Shown: positions 1 through 9,037, numbered from the stretch's first letter. The stretch is 64,000 bases of DNA from Candidatus Leptofilum proximum (GCA_016710325.1 JADJXK010000002.1:248001-312000), one strand, 5' to 3'. Notes: generated by a model from the sequence alone, not told the origin. Numbers and translations: made by a program.

Positions 1-280
1 CGGCCGTTTCCCCAAGGTTCACAATATTGTCTTCGTTGCCTGGCTTGATGAGTTGGGCGTGGTCGATCATATGTTGGAGTTCCGTGATACGGCCGTCGAT
101 AAATGCCAGTTCCGCCTCAATGAGCATGTATTCCGTCTGGTCCATCCAGTCGCCGTTGCCCTTGGCCTCCTGCATCTGCTCCACCATGTCTGGGCGTTTC
201 ACCGTGCGCAGGTGAACCAGCTCTTTTTCCAGCTCCACCAGACCCTCTTTTGTGACGTAAACGGGCTTTTCGCTGTCCAT
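1..280 (-). CDS. greA: Transcription elongation factor GreA, 5' part
   Basis: The first 93 residues of a GreA-type factor, cut by the left edge of the window. GreA binds in the RNA polymerase secondary channel and stimulates cleavage of backtracked RNA. The protein begins MDSEKPVYVTKEGLVELEKE and continues with the long coiled coil typical of the GreA N-terminal domain. The tip motif reads GDWMDQTEY where most GreA proteins have GDLSENAEY, so both acidic positions needed for cleavage are kept, with Asp replacing the usual Glu at the second. The ATG at 280 is preceded by a purine-rich ribosome binding site (AAGGTGAAGG). The C-terminal FKBP-like domain lies outside the window. Confidence 0.9.
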   Translation of the reverse strand, partial: MDSEKPVYVTKEGLVELEKELVHLRTVKRPDMVEQMQEAKGNGDWMDQTEYMLIEAELAFIDGRITELQHMIDHAQLIKPGNEDNIVNLGETA

Positions 281-309
281 TATGCACCTTCACCTTTTCG
301 GGACCGACG

Positions 310-846
310 TTAATGACCGTTTCCCGTTAACCTTGCCGGTTCCTCGTGCGAACGAATATCTTCCGCAGCCTCAGCCGTTGGAGGTTGCACGGGATTGACG
401 CCTGGCGGTGTTACGCGGCTGAGCAGGATAGGTACCCTGGCTCGCTGCAGCACCCGGTCAGCGACACTGCCGAAGACCCAACGCATCATGCCACCACGGC
501 CGTGGGTGCTCATGACGATGGCATCAACACCCAGCTCGTCGACCGCCAGCAAAATGGCATCGGCTGGTGGTTCGCCCACCACGAGATGGAGGTTCACTTC
601 AATGCCAGCGCCGCGCAGCACTTTTCGTTTTTCTTCCAGGTACGCCCTCGCTTCTTGCTGCATTTTTTGGTCGAGGCTGGTGTACAAATCGGTGATGTCC
701 AGGCCATCTCCAATGTAGTACGGCAAATGAACGACACGTAATAGCGTAATTTTGCTTTTGAATTTTTCCGCAACGGACCATGCCATTGGCAAAGCAATTT
801 CCGCCAGCTCCGAGCCATCCAGGGGAACTAACAAGTGCGTAAACAT
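310..846 (-). CDS. Universal stress protein, UspA family (ATP-binding type)
   Basis: A single-domain cytoplasmic Usp protein of about 178 residues. It starts MFTHLLVPLDGSELAEIAL, the usual first strand and Asp of the fold, and has the nucleotide-binding signature G-x2-G-x9-G-S in STHGRGGMMRWVFGSV. This places it with the ATP-binding class (MJ0577-like). The reading frame extends four codons upstream to 858, but a strong GGAGGT lies just before the ATG at 846, so that start is preferred. The C-terminus has a Pro-rich, acidic tail beyond the domain. It follows the small basic gene at 909-1073 on the same strand. The substrate and stress signal cannot be read from sequence. Confidence 0.9.
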   Translation of the reverse strand: MFTHLLVPLDGSELAEIALPMAWSVAEKFKSKITLLRVVHLPYYIGDGLDITDLYTSLDQKMQQEARAYLEEKRKVLRGAGIEVNLHLVVGEPPADAILLAVDELGVDAIVMSTHGRGGMMRWVFGSVADRVLQRARVPILLSRVTPPGVNPVQPPTAEAAEDIRSHEEPARLTGNGH

Positions 847-908
847 GGGCACCTCCAATGAAAATGATTCTTTATAGTTTAAAGTCGAACTTGCCAGTTA
901 CACAACTG

Positions 909-1073
909 CTAACGATCACGTTTGCCTTGCTTCTGGCGAGATTTCTTCTTCTTTTGCTCCATCTTGCTTTGTTTGGCAGCCTTGGCTTTTTCTGATCTGT
1001 GCTTATGGACACGCTCTTTCTTTTTGCGAATGCGCCTCGGCGTTTTCTTAAGCTGTTCTTCGTTATCGCTCAT
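909..1073 (-). CDS. Small Lys/Arg-rich protein, 54 residues
   Basis: A short gene with a near-perfect ribosome binding site (GCGAGGAGGAATTTG before ATG at 1073). The product begins MSDNEEQLKKTPRRIRKKKE and stays extremely basic to the end (SRQKQGKRDR), with almost no hydrophobic residues. It is probably disordered and may bind nucleic acid or ribosomes; that is inference from charge alone. No family is recognised. It sits on the same strand as the Usp gene, 62 bases upstream of it, so the two may be cotranscribed. Confidence 0.7.
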   Translation of the reverse strand: MSDNEEQLKKTPRRIRKKKERVHKHRSEKAKAAKQSKMEQKKKKSRQKQGKRDR

Positions 1074-1223
1074 CAAATTCCTCCTCGCTTAGCGGCTTCC
1101 AATGGGTTGCTATAAAGGGACTGTAAAATTTCCACGGCCCCGGCTGACAGTAACAAAGGGAACCAAAACGCCTGATAAAAATCATCACCCCAGGCCGGGC
1201 AGCTGGCAGCTGTTCATGAGAGG

Positions 1224-3074
1224 TTAAGCTGGCCAGAAGCGTGGGTGGGTTTGGCTCACTGCTTCCGCTTCGGTGATGCCGGTGATCAGCCAACGGCCGT
1301 TTTCCTCCACCATTTTCACCAGGACAAAGTGGCTGTAATCCGGGCTAAACTGGAACTGGACAACGGCCGTTTCTGCCTCCACGCCTGGAAAAACGGCAAA
1401 ATTGGCCGGAACGTCCTGAGCCAGCAGGAAGGGATCGTGGCCAATGCCGCCGGTGGCATCAAACATGGTGTCTACCTCTTGCACAAACGCTTGGCTCAGC
1501 AGCGGGTGGCCGCGGTACGCCTTATCCGCCAGGGGATTGCGAAACTCGCCCGTACCCCGGTCGCCGATGTAGCCCAGGTACCAGGCGTAGAACGCCCTGG
1601 CGGTGGCTTCTGGCGTGTTGGTGCAGGTGACGTGGCTGACTTGCCAGCCGACCGCCGTATTCTGCAAATCAATCGTGATGATCTGGTTGGCAAAGCTGGT
1701 GCGTGCGGTGAGAACGGCCGTATCGCCGTCGATCAGCGCCTGGTCTGGCGTTACGTGGTAAGGCACGTCCTGGGCGCACAGCAGGGGGTCGTAGTGCAGG
1801 CCCAGGCCCGGGTTTGCCGCTTCGGCCTCGGCTTTCATGTCGTCCAGGTGCTGCTTAAAGCTGGCGGTGAGCAGATCGCTTTCATGGTAATCAACCACCA
1901 CGGAATCATCCTGGAACCAGCGGCGCAGCGCGTTGGTGTACCAGGCGTAAAACATCTGTACCGTGCCCTCCGGTGTGTTGGTGGTGGGCTCGTACAGTTC
2001 AACCGGGGTGATGTTGTCGATGCGCCAGACATCGCCGTCGCGCTTCAGGTGGGTGAAGATGGCGTCCATGTTGGGCGGTCCCCAGTTGCGCAGCACCGTC
2101 ACGCGGGCCACATCGCCGCTGATCATCGCCCAGGTGCTGAAGAGGTCGTTGGGAATGTCTTGGGCCAGCAAGAACGGATCGTAGCCGCCGCCTGCAAAGC
2201 TGGCCAGTGTCTCATCCACGCGGGCAATGAAGTCGGCCGTCAGCAGGGGATTGCCATGGTAGGCTTTGTCCACCAGCGGGTTGCGGAAGTTTTCGCTGCC
2301 GCGGTCGCCAATGTAAGCCAGGTACCAGTCGTAAAAGGCCTGGGTGACGGCTACCGGGTTCATGTCGGCGGTAGGCGCCGCTGGCTGCGGCACGTCGAGG
2401 CTGGTTTGCGGTATTTCGAATGGTGTGACGGTGTAGATGAGCCAACGGCCGTTCTCCTCCCGCAAATGCACCACCATCGGCGATGGTTCAGGGTTGCCAC
2501 CCCAGTAACGCAGCAGCACCACCGTCGCTTCGTCGCCGTTGATGCTGGCCTCCTGGGCCTCCACCTGAACCGGCACATCCTGCGCCAGCAAGATTGGATC
2601 GCCGCCGCCCGGCTCGTCTTTGTTGGCCAGTTCCGCGTCAATCTGAGCCACGAAGTCGGCCGTGAGATAATCGCTGTCGCGGTAAAGTCCGGTGGTCAGC
2701 GGGTTGACAAAGTCGCTGCTGGTTCGGTCTGCCATCAGGTCCAGGTACCAGGCGTAAAACGCCTCGACGACCTCCTGAGGAGTGGCTGCTGTATCGGTGG
2801 GGCAGGTGCCATTGTAAAAGGCCCACTCGTCGCACTCCGTGCCGTCGTTCAGAATGCAAACGCCATACTGGCTGCCGTCTTCGTTGCTACGGATTTGCGA
2901 ACTGTTGCCCTGCTTTACGCAGAATGCGGCCGCAGGATTGGCAATTTCGGGTTCTTCAGTGGGTTCGCTAGTTTCAACAGGAGCCTGCTCTGTTTCGTTG
3001 GCGGCTTGGCAGCCTGCCAGGCCAAAAACCAGGAAAGTAGCCAGAACTGTTACAAAAAACAAGGGGTGTTTCAT
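1224..3074 (-). CDS. Lipoprotein with DUF333 and four repeated DUF3828-like domains
   Basis: A 616-residue secreted lipoprotein. The signal peptide ends in the lipobox LAGC (Cys about 22), followed by an acidic linker. Residues about 45-92 match the DUF333 pattern: NPAAAFCVKQGN, then QYGVCILNDGTECDEWAF. Four copies of a roughly 120-residue domain follow, each with a FYAWYL or FYDWYL motif near its start, then NPL, a Leu-Thr-x-x-Phe segment and the phrase DPxLLAQDVP or a close variant. The units resemble DUF3828/NTF2-like domains. GAGGAGG precedes the ATG. Function is unknown; a ligand-binding or surface role is inference. The repeats diverge from one another, so the duplication is old. Confidence 0.8.
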   Translation of the reverse strand: MKHPLFFVTVLATFLVFGLAGCQAANETEQAPVETSEPTEEPEIANPAAAFCVKQGNSSQIRSNEDGSQYGVCILNDGTECDEWAFYNGTCPTDTAATPQEVVEAFYAWYLDLMADRTSSDFVNPLTTGLYRDSDYLTADFVAQIDAELANKDEPGGGDPILLAQDVPVQVEAQEASINGDEATVVLLRYWGGNPEPSPMVVHLREENGRWLIYTVTPFEIPQTSLDVPQPAAPTADMNPVAVTQAFYDWYLAYIGDRGSENFRNPLVDKAYHGNPLLTADFIARVDETLASFAGGGYDPFLLAQDIPNDLFSTWAMISGDVARVTVLRNWGPPNMDAIFTHLKRDGDVWRIDNITPVELYEPTTNTPEGTVQMFYAWYTNALRRWFQDDSVVVDYHESDLLTASFKQHLDDMKAEAEAANPGLGLHYDPLLCAQDVPYHVTPDQALIDGDTAVLTARTSFANQIITIDLQNTAVGWQVSHVTCTNTPEATARAFYAWYLGYIGDRGTGEFRNPLADKAYRGHPLLSQAFVQEVDTMFDATGGIGHDPFLLAQDVPANFAVFPGVEAETAVVQFQFSPDYSHFVLVKMVEENGRWLITGITEAEAVSQTHPRFWPA

Positions 3075-3330
3075 GACAAAACCTCCTCTTACCCGGAATC
3101 TGTTTTAACAGAAAAGCTAGTGAGAAGATGACATGAAGCGTCAGGTGGTTTAGATGTTTCGAGCGTTGGGGCTTGGAGCAAAGATTCCCCCTCCAGCTCC
3201 CATAAATGACAATGTAATACCGGGTGGCAGGGGCTAAAAGTGAAAAAAATCACAGGGAAGATAGATAAAAATCATATGACAAGGGTCAATTTCATTTGCC
3301 GGGAATGCCGCGCCCAACTATCATTCTCGC

Positions 3331-5355
3331 ATGATTATTTTGCAGGCAAATGAACTGGCTCACGCTTTTGGCGCCGACGATCTGTTTGAAGATGTTTCGG
3401 TGACGCTGCACGCCAAGGAGCGGGTGGGGCTGGTGGGGCCCAACGGCGTGGGTAAGACCACGCTGCTGCTAATCCTGGCTGGGCTGCTGGAGCCAACCGG
3501 CGGCAGCGTCACGCGCCAGGAGGATTTGACGTTGGGGTACCTGCGGCAGGAGGCGGTGCTGACTTTTGCCGGGCAGGATAACACGGTGTACGAAGAAATG
3601 CTGTCTGTTTTTGCCGGGCTGCGCGAACATGAAATACGCTTGCGGCAGTTGGAAGCCCGGATGGAAGCGGGGGAGATGGGAGAGGAGGTTTTGGGGGAAT
3701 ACGGCCGTAACCAAACCCTCTACGAACACGGCGGCGGCTACGACTACCAGCACGACATCAAACGCGTCTTGCAGGGGCTGGGCTTTGAGCCGGAGCAGTG
3801 GGACATCCCCTTGACGCACCTGAGCGGCGGCCAGAAAACCCGCGTGCTGCTGGGTCGGCTGCTGCTGGAAAAACCCGATCTGCTCATTCTCGATGAGCCG
3901 ACCAACCACCTGGACACGTCAGCCATCGAATGGCTGGAGAAAACGCTGCGCACCTGGGAAGGCAGCCTCATTATCGTCAGCCACGACCGTTATTTTTTGG
4001 ACCGCGTGGTGACTCAGGTGTGGGCCATGAACCAGCACGGCGTGCGCAGCTACAAAGGCAACTACAGCACTTACGTCCAGCAGCGCGAGCTGGAGTGGCA
4101 GCACGAAGAAACCCTCTTCGCCAACGAAATGGCCCGCCTGGAAGCTGAATTGGATTTCATCCGCAAAAACATCGCCGGGGGCAAAACCGACATTGCCAAG
4201 GGCAAGCTCAAGCGGCTCACGCGCGACATTGTGCTCATCGAAGAGGTGGGGCTGCTGGGCATGCAGGGCAAAAACTGGCTGCAAATTGGCGAGCGGGTAC
4301 GCACCCTCACCGTCAACGAAGCGGCTCAGCGCATCAAAGATCTGCCGTCGCCCACCAGCCGCATGCCCAAACTCAAAATCAAGCTCAAGCCGGAGCAGCG
4401 TGGCAGCCGCTTTGTGCTGCGCACCAAAAAGCTGCAAATCGGCTATCCTGGCAACGTGCTGTTCGACTGCGACGATCTCAGCCTGGAGCGGCTGGACTGC
4501 GTGGCTCTGATTGGCCCCAACGGCAGCGGCAAGAGCACCTTCCTACGCACCATTCTCGGCGAAATTCCGCCGTTGCGGGGCAAAATTCGCCTGGGCGATG
4601 GGCTGATCCTGGGCTATTTTGCCCAAGGGCACGAGCAGCTGGACGTCAATCGGCGGGTGCTGGATGAGGTGCTGGCCCACAAACCGATGTCGCCCGAAGA
4701 GGCGCGTAACTACCTGGGGCAGTACCTGTTCCGCGGCGACGATGTGTTTAAGCAGGTGGGTGATTTGAGCGGGGGCGAACGCGGCCGTCTGGCCCTGGCG
4801 CTGCTGGCGCTTGACGAAGCCAACTTCCTGCTGCTGGACGAGCCCACCAATCATCTGGACATCCCCTCGCAGGAGGCGCTGCAGGCGGTGCTGGAGCAGT
4901 TTGACGGCACCATTGTGCTGGTGAGCCACGACCGCTACCTGGTCGACCGCCTCGCTACCCAAATCTGGGAGCTGCGCGACGAACATTTGCACGTCTTTGA
5001 CGGCACTTACCAGGAATTTTTGGCAACTAAAGAGGGGGGCGAAGCGGCCATCAAAACTGTTTCCTCCAAAGTGGCGCTGCCCACCAGGGAAAAAGAGCTG
5101 CCGCCCGTCAACCTGGACTGGATTGAGGATGTGGTAGACCCACTGCAGTTTACCGCCGAAGACCGCCGGGCACGCAGCCGCCGCATCCGCGAGCTTACCG
5201 AGCAAATTGAGGAAATCGAGGTATGGCTGGATCAGCTAAACTTCGATCTGGCGCGGGCCGAGGGGAAACAAAAAGAAGCAGTGGAGAGAGAATTAGCCGT
5301 TGCTCAAACCGAACTTGATTCCCTCTCCACCGAACTTGATGAACTGATGGCCTAA
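3331..5355 (+). CDS. ABC-F family ATP-binding protein (Uup/YdiF-like)
   Basis: A soluble 674-residue protein with two ABC domains and no membrane segments. Domain 1 has Walker A GPNGVGKTT, signature LSGGQKTR and Walker B LLILDEPTNHLD. Domain 2 has GPNGSGKST, LSGGERGR and FLLLDEPTNHLD. A linker of about 80 residues, rich in charged residues, lies between them, as in ABC-F translation factors. The C-terminus from about residue 600 is a predicted coiled coil ending in STELDELMA, as in Uup/YdiF. ABC-F proteins act on ribosomes, or on nucleic acids in the Uup case. It is divergent from the lipoprotein gene at 1224-3074. A fragment matching its tail occurs at 11311-11373. Confidence 0.93.
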   Translation: MIILQANELAHAFGADDLFEDVSVTLHAKERVGLVGPNGVGKTTLLLILAGLLEPTGGSVTRQEDLTLGYLRQEAVLTFAGQDNTVYEEMLSVFAGLREHEIRLRQLEARMEAGEMGEEVLGEYGRNQTLYEHGGGYDYQHDIKRVLQGLGFEPEQWDIPLTHLSGGQKTRVLLGRLLLEKPDLLILDEPTNHLDTSAIEWLEKTLRTWEGSLIIVSHDRYFLDRVVTQVWAMNQHGVRSYKGNYSTYVQQRELEWQHEETLFANEMARLEAELDFIRKNIAGGKTDIAKGKLKRLTRDIVLIEEVGLLGMQGKNWLQIGERVRTLTVNEAAQRIKDLPSPTSRMPKLKIKLKPEQRGSRFVLRTKKLQIGYPGNVLFDCDDLSLERLDCVALIGPNGSGKSTFLRTILGEIPPLRGKIRLGDGLILGYFAQGHEQLDVNRRVLDEVLAHKPMSPEEARNYLGQYLFRGDDVFKQVGDLSGGERGRLALALLALDEANFLLLDEPTNHLDIPSQEALQAVLEQFDGTIVLVSHDRYLVDRLATQIWELRDEHLHVFDGTYQEFLATKEGGEAAIKTVSSKVALPTREKELPPVNLDWIEDVVDPLQFTAEDRRARSRRIRELTEQIEEIEVWLDQLNFDLARAEGKQKEAVERELAVAQTELDSLSTELDELMA

Positions 5356-5369
5356 CATTTTAAAGTTTT

Positions 5370-5439
5370 GGACACAGATAAACGCAGATTTTCACAGATA
5401 ACAAAACAAAACTGTGTGTATCTGTGATAATCTGTGTCC
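5370..5439. repeat. Dispersed inverted repeat, CACAGAT family (IR1), copy 1
   Basis: The arms GGACACAGAT and ATCTGTGTCC bracket internal CACAGATA and TATCTGTG units. It lies between the ends of two convergent genes, so it could serve as a two-way terminator. Related copies are at 19093, 30534, 38551 and 53311. Confidence 0.8.
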
Positions 5440-5444
5440 CATTC

Positions 5445-8096
5445 TTAGCTGCCGGTGGTGGCGCGGACGTGGATGATGAATTGCTCCAGGCCGTTGGCGG
5501 TACGGCCGTAAAACGCCCACACCGGTTCCAGTGCCTGCGGTTCCACTTCACCGCCTGCCGGAGCAGGCTGCGGCTGGTAAACATATACCAGTTCCACCCG
5601 CTCAATCACCACATCACCCCGAACAACCCCACCCAGGCCCTCACGGCGGTGCATGTCTGCCTCGTTAAACGTGGGAATCACATCATGATCAATCACGGGG
5701 ATTTCGCTTACATCTGTGGCCTGTGCAATGTCTGACCCGCTGCTGACGCCGCGCCGTTCCAGCAGCGGCAGCCCGCCGAAGGTGTTCACCGGATGCACGA
5801 TGCCCGTCAGTAAAATCTGCTCCTCTTGCAAGGTTTCGTCATGTTCATGCACCTCCGCAGGCATGTTGGGCGGATTGATGACGTATTGTTGGTCCGTTGC
5901 ATGATCGGTAAAGACCAACACCTGCTGTCCTTCCACCTCTTCCAGACTTAAATGCCCCAGGAATCGTTCCAGTTTTTCCTCGGGCCAGGGGCGGTCGAAG
6001 CTGTCTACTTCAATGGCCTGCTCTGCGTTAGACATGAAGACCATGTCGATGTCGGTGGCGGGGACGATACGGCCGTACACCCGAATGTGCAGGCTGTTAA
6101 ACTCGGCCATCTCGGCCAGCAGATCCTGGTTGGCCAGCAGCGGATAGGTGAGCGGATACGTGGCCTCGCCCTGGTCGCCGTCGTTGGCAAACGTGGCTTC
6201 CAGCCGCTCCGTGCCATCTTCAGCCACGATACGATAGAGCTGCACAATGCCCGTCAACGTCACCTCGTCGCCGATTTCGTAGGGGTTGGTGGGCTCAATG
6301 AATTCGGTTGGGGGGTCTGTCAGGGGCACGGCTTCCACGCTCATGCCGGAGCCGCCTGCCTCACTAGGAGTTGCGGTCACAACACGGGTAACCTCCACCG
6401 CCTGCTCAACCACCACCTGCTCGGTAACGACGCCGCCCCCACCGCCACCACTGCCGGAAACCTCGCCAATCGCAATTTGTTCTGGGACGACACCACCAGG
6501 CGGTGGCCCCTGATCAGGCGGTGGAACCTGAATATTGATCCAGGCCAGATCGTCGCCCGGTTCGGCCGGGGCAGACAGACAAACTTGCATTTGTTCACCT
6601 ACAGCGATTTCTTCTGGGGCGTCCGGCAGCGTGTAGTTTATGCCATCTTCACTGCGGAACTGCGCCACGTTGCCCGTTTCGGTCAGCGATCCTGTGAGGC
6701 AGGAGCCGATTAAGGGTGAAGCCATCTCCCAATCGTCTACGGCAAGCTGCCAGATGTTCTGGTTGTCCTGGCCTGTAATGGTGCCCTGGACGTGCACATT
6801 GCCCCACTGGCCCGGCGTGCCGCCCCATTCGTTTACACGGCGACCGGTGAGCTGGTAAAGGTTTTGGTCGGCGGTGATTAACGTCACACGCTCCGCGCCG
6901 GTTTGGGCGTTGATCATCACATCCAGGTAGCCAACAATGTCTACCGACTGGCCCGTTTCCCAGGTTGGCCTTGGCGGCTGGTAGGAGCGCACCGTTTCGC
7001 TGCCAAGTGTGACCGTGCTGTAGGTGCTGCCGCGCACATTTCGGCCGTTGAGCAGATCGTCGTAGGCTTGTTGGGCCGAAATGACGGTTGTGGTTCCAGC
7101 TGGCTCCACGATGAGCTGGCCCAGGCTGGCATGAATCACCTGGCCATCGGCGCTGATGCCCAGGTTCAGGGCGGCACCGGGAGAGTCGCCGCCGATAACG
7201 CCTGCCTCCATCCGTGGCCGGACGACGACTCGCTGCACGGAGCCGCTGCTGCCTAACGCCGGTTCAACCTGGTAGTCATCGGGCAGCAAGTTGTGTGCCC
7301 GTAAAAAGGTGACGGCGATGTTAGTCGCCTCGTCAAACGGGATGGGGTCCCCGCTGCCCATGCTTGCCGCCGGGTTTGTGTAAAAGATTTCGCTAAATCC
7401 GGGATAGTTTTGAAAGCCAAGCCGTTGTCCATCGCTGCCCAAAACATACAGACTGGGATCGTTTTCGTTGGCCGAGTGGAACACTTCCGGGTCTGGCAGG
7501 CCGAAGTTTTGCGCCCAGGCCAGTGCTTCTTCGGGCGTCGTAGGCACTGGCGCGGTTTGCACGCGGTAGAGGGGGACTTCGCCGGGGTCGGCGCTGAGAT
7601 CGGCTTCCAGGGTGATGGTGGTGTCACCCACGGTGGTGATGTTAGCCAACTCGGTCTCGGCCGCTGGTTCGGTGATTGGATTGCTCAGCGAGGGGATTAA
7701 ACCCGTGAATTGGGTGACGAAGATGAGTAACAGGGCAACGGCCGTTCCCGCCACGGCCACACGAACCAGCCACTTGGCTAAAAAGCCTGTCAAAAATCGT
7801 GAAACGTTTTTCATACCATCCTCCATAAACTGCAATCGTCGCTGACGCGGTGGGGAAGCGCTGGCCTGGTAAGCAGCCCCGATGTGCTGGGCCGCCTGCC
7901 GCAGCTGTCTCTGGATGGCCTGGTCGGCGGTGGGCGGGAGGTGCCGGGTGGGCAGGGTGTTTAGCTGGCTGGCGGCGGCGAGGAACGGCCGTAACCACTC
8001 TGCCTCTGCGGGATAATCAGCCAAACAATTTTCCACACTATCCCCGGCCGCCAGACGGGCCAGGCAGGTTTCTAGAATGTCATTGCGTTTGCTCAT
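5445..8096 (-). CDS. Large single-pass membrane protein, presumed anti-sigma regulator of the ECF sigma factor
   Basis: An 883-residue protein whose start overlaps the end of the ECF sigma gene by 17 bases, the usual arrangement for a sigma/anti-sigma pair. Residues 1-95 form a small cytoplasmic helical part (LETCLARLAAGDSVENCLAD). One transmembrane segment follows at about 109-130. The remaining 750 residues should be outside the membrane and include a Pro/Gly-rich linker (GPPPGGVV, GSGGGGGG) and beta-rich regions with TGIVQLYR-like segments that could be OB-type folds. No zinc-binding ZAS motif is visible. The anti-sigma role is inference from position and topology. The size of the outer part suggests it senses something at the cell surface. 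Confidence 0.65.
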   Translation of the reverse strand: MSKRNDILETCLARLAAGDSVENCLADYPAEAEWLRPFLAAASQLNTLPTRHLPPTADQAIQRQLRQAAQHIGAAYQASASPPRQRRLQFMEDGMKNVSRFLTGFLAKWLVRVAVAGTAVALLLIFVTQFTGLIPSLSNPITEPAAETELANITTVGDTTITLEADLSADPGEVPLYRVQTAPVPTTPEEALAWAQNFGLPDPEVFHSANENDPSLYVLGSDGQRLGFQNYPGFSEIFYTNPAASMGSGDPIPFDEATNIAVTFLRAHNLLPDDYQVEPALGSSGSVQRVVVRPRMEAGVIGGDSPGAALNLGISADGQVIHASLGQLIVEPAGTTTVISAQQAYDDLLNGRNVRGSTYSTVTLGSETVRSYQPPRPTWETGQSVDIVGYLDVMINAQTGAERVTLITADQNLYQLTGRRVNEWGGTPGQWGNVHVQGTITGQDNQNIWQLAVDDWEMASPLIGSCLTGSLTETGNVAQFRSEDGINYTLPDAPEEIAVGEQMQVCLSAPAEPGDDLAWINIQVPPPDQGPPPGGVVPEQIAIGEVSGSGGGGGGVVTEQVVVEQAVEVTRVVTATPSEAGGSGMSVEAVPLTDPPTEFIEPTNPYEIGDEVTLTGIVQLYRIVAEDGTERLEATFANDGDQGEATYPLTYPLLANQDLLAEMAEFNSLHIRVYGRIVPATDIDMVFMSNAEQAIEVDSFDRPWPEEKLERFLGHLSLEEVEGQQVLVFTDHATDQQYVINPPNMPAEVHEHDETLQEEQILLTGIVHPVNTFGGLPLLERRGVSSGSDIAQATDVSEIPVIDHDVIPTFNEADMHRREGLGGVVRGDVVIERVELVYVYQPQPAPAGGEVEPQALEPVWAFYGRTANGLEQFIIHVRATTGS

Positions 8097-8643
8097 GATC
8101 AGCTTTCCGATCCAGTTCCAACTGGCGGCGCAGGGCAGCCAGTGCCCGCCGCGTCAACGTCTTGACAGCGCCTTCTGTTTTGTCCAGAAGTTCGGCCGTT
8201 TCGGCCACGCTGCGTCCTTCGATAAAACGGAGAATGACAACATCGCGCTGGGCTTCGCTGAGCTGGCTGATGGCCTGGTGCAGACGGTTTTGTTCCAGCG
8301 TGAGATGCGCCTGCTGCTCCGGCCCGACGGCCGTATCCGGGTGGTGCTCAGACAGGGGCTGCAGGGTAACACGGCCGTTACGCCGCTGCTGATCCACCAC
8401 GCAGTGCCGGGCAATGGTGTACAGCCAGGCTAGGAACGGCCGTCCCCGGTAGACAAAGCGGGGCAGCTGGGCCACCATGCGGGTAAACACGTCGGCCGTG
8501 ATGCTTTCAGCCAGCATGGCATCGCCGCCAATGCGGTAATAGATGTAGGTGTAGACGGCCGTTTTGTGCTGTTGGTAAAGAGTGATGACGGCCGTTTCGT
8601 CACCTTGGGCAGCCTGCGCTACAAGCTCTTTTTCACAACGCAA
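8080..8643 (-). CDS. RNA polymerase sigma factor, ECF (sigma-70) subfamily
   Basis: A 187-residue ECF sigma factor. Region 2 spans about residues 10-85, with DVFTRMVAQLPRF and FLAWLYTIARHCVVD, the latter the canonical region 2.4 core. Region 4 spans about 115-175, with LSEAQRDVVILRFIEGRSVA and a helix-turn-helix (TEGAVKTLTRRALAALRR). The start is TTG at 8643, behind AGGAGAG. It is transcribed first in a two-gene operon with the 883-residue membrane protein. It carries five ACGGCCGT words, so it is old in this genome. Confidence 0.92.
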   Translation of the reverse strand: MRCEKELVAQAAQGDETAVITLYQQHKTAVYTYIYYRIGGDAMLAESITADVFTRMVAQLPRFVYRGRPFLAWLYTIARHCVVDQQRRNGRVTLQPLSEHHPDTAVGPEQQAHLTLEQNRLHQAISQLSEAQRDVVILRFIEGRSVAETAELLDKTEGAVKTLTRRALAALRRQLELDRKADHEQTQ

Positions 8644-9037
8644 TGTTGAACTCTCCTGTCCTGTATAACGGCGCTGGCGCGATTAGGAAACGGGTGCCGG
8701 GCAAAATGGTGTGTGTTGGGGGTGGTGAGGGGTGGTGGAAACGGCCGTTACCTTAATGAACATCTTTGTCATTAGTATGATAAAGCAAAACGAAAGGCCG
8801 ATTGTCATTTGGTTCAAAAACCGTGCGGGAGATGAGGCCCATCGTGAAAATGATAAAACAAGAGGCCAAAAAAGCGACCATCCGTTAAGATTGCTCAACT
8901 CTGGTAGGCCGATGTCATAGGCGCAAAGCCGCGCAGGAGCGCAGACCGCCAGAGTAGGAGAGTTCACGAGAACCCGAACAGTTGTTAGGACAGTAAAGTC
9001 CGTATTATTGCTAGTGCGGGTCACAAAGGAATGACGC
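8644..9037. other. Gene-free interval between ECF sigma gene and IS110 transposase
   Basis: The left part should hold the promoter of the leftward sigma gene and has one host-type palindrome at 8741-8748. The right part, from about 8760, is the non-coding left end of the IS110-type element and contains the stem described under the bridge RNA candidate. No open frame here looks like a gene. Confidence 0.6.
8860..9030 (+). ncRNA. Candidate IS110 bridge RNA region
   Basis: The segment just upstream of the transposase is non-coding and structured. ACTCTGG (8898-8904) can pair with CCAGAGT (8949-8955), enclosing a 44-base internal region that is itself GC-rich with GCGC/GCGC pairing options. IS110-group elements make a bridge RNA here, with loops that pair to donor and target DNA. 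That a bridge RNA exists is inferred from the family. I could not identify the two binding loops. Confidence 0.4.

Noticed and set aside
1063..1293. 76-codon minus-strand frame between the basic protein and the lipoprotein
   Set aside because: It overlaps the ends of two better-supported genes on the same strand and has no ribosome binding site or domain.
1245..3131. 628-codon plus-strand open frame opposite the repeat lipoprotein
   Set aside because: Its sequence has no signal or domain; the minus strand has a signal peptide, lipobox, DUF333 and four clear repeats with a good ribosome binding site.
5369..5440. CACAGAT repeats considered as a CRISPR array
   Set aside because: The units are inverted and not evenly spaced with unique spacers, and no cas genes are present. 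No CRISPR array was found anywhere in the window.
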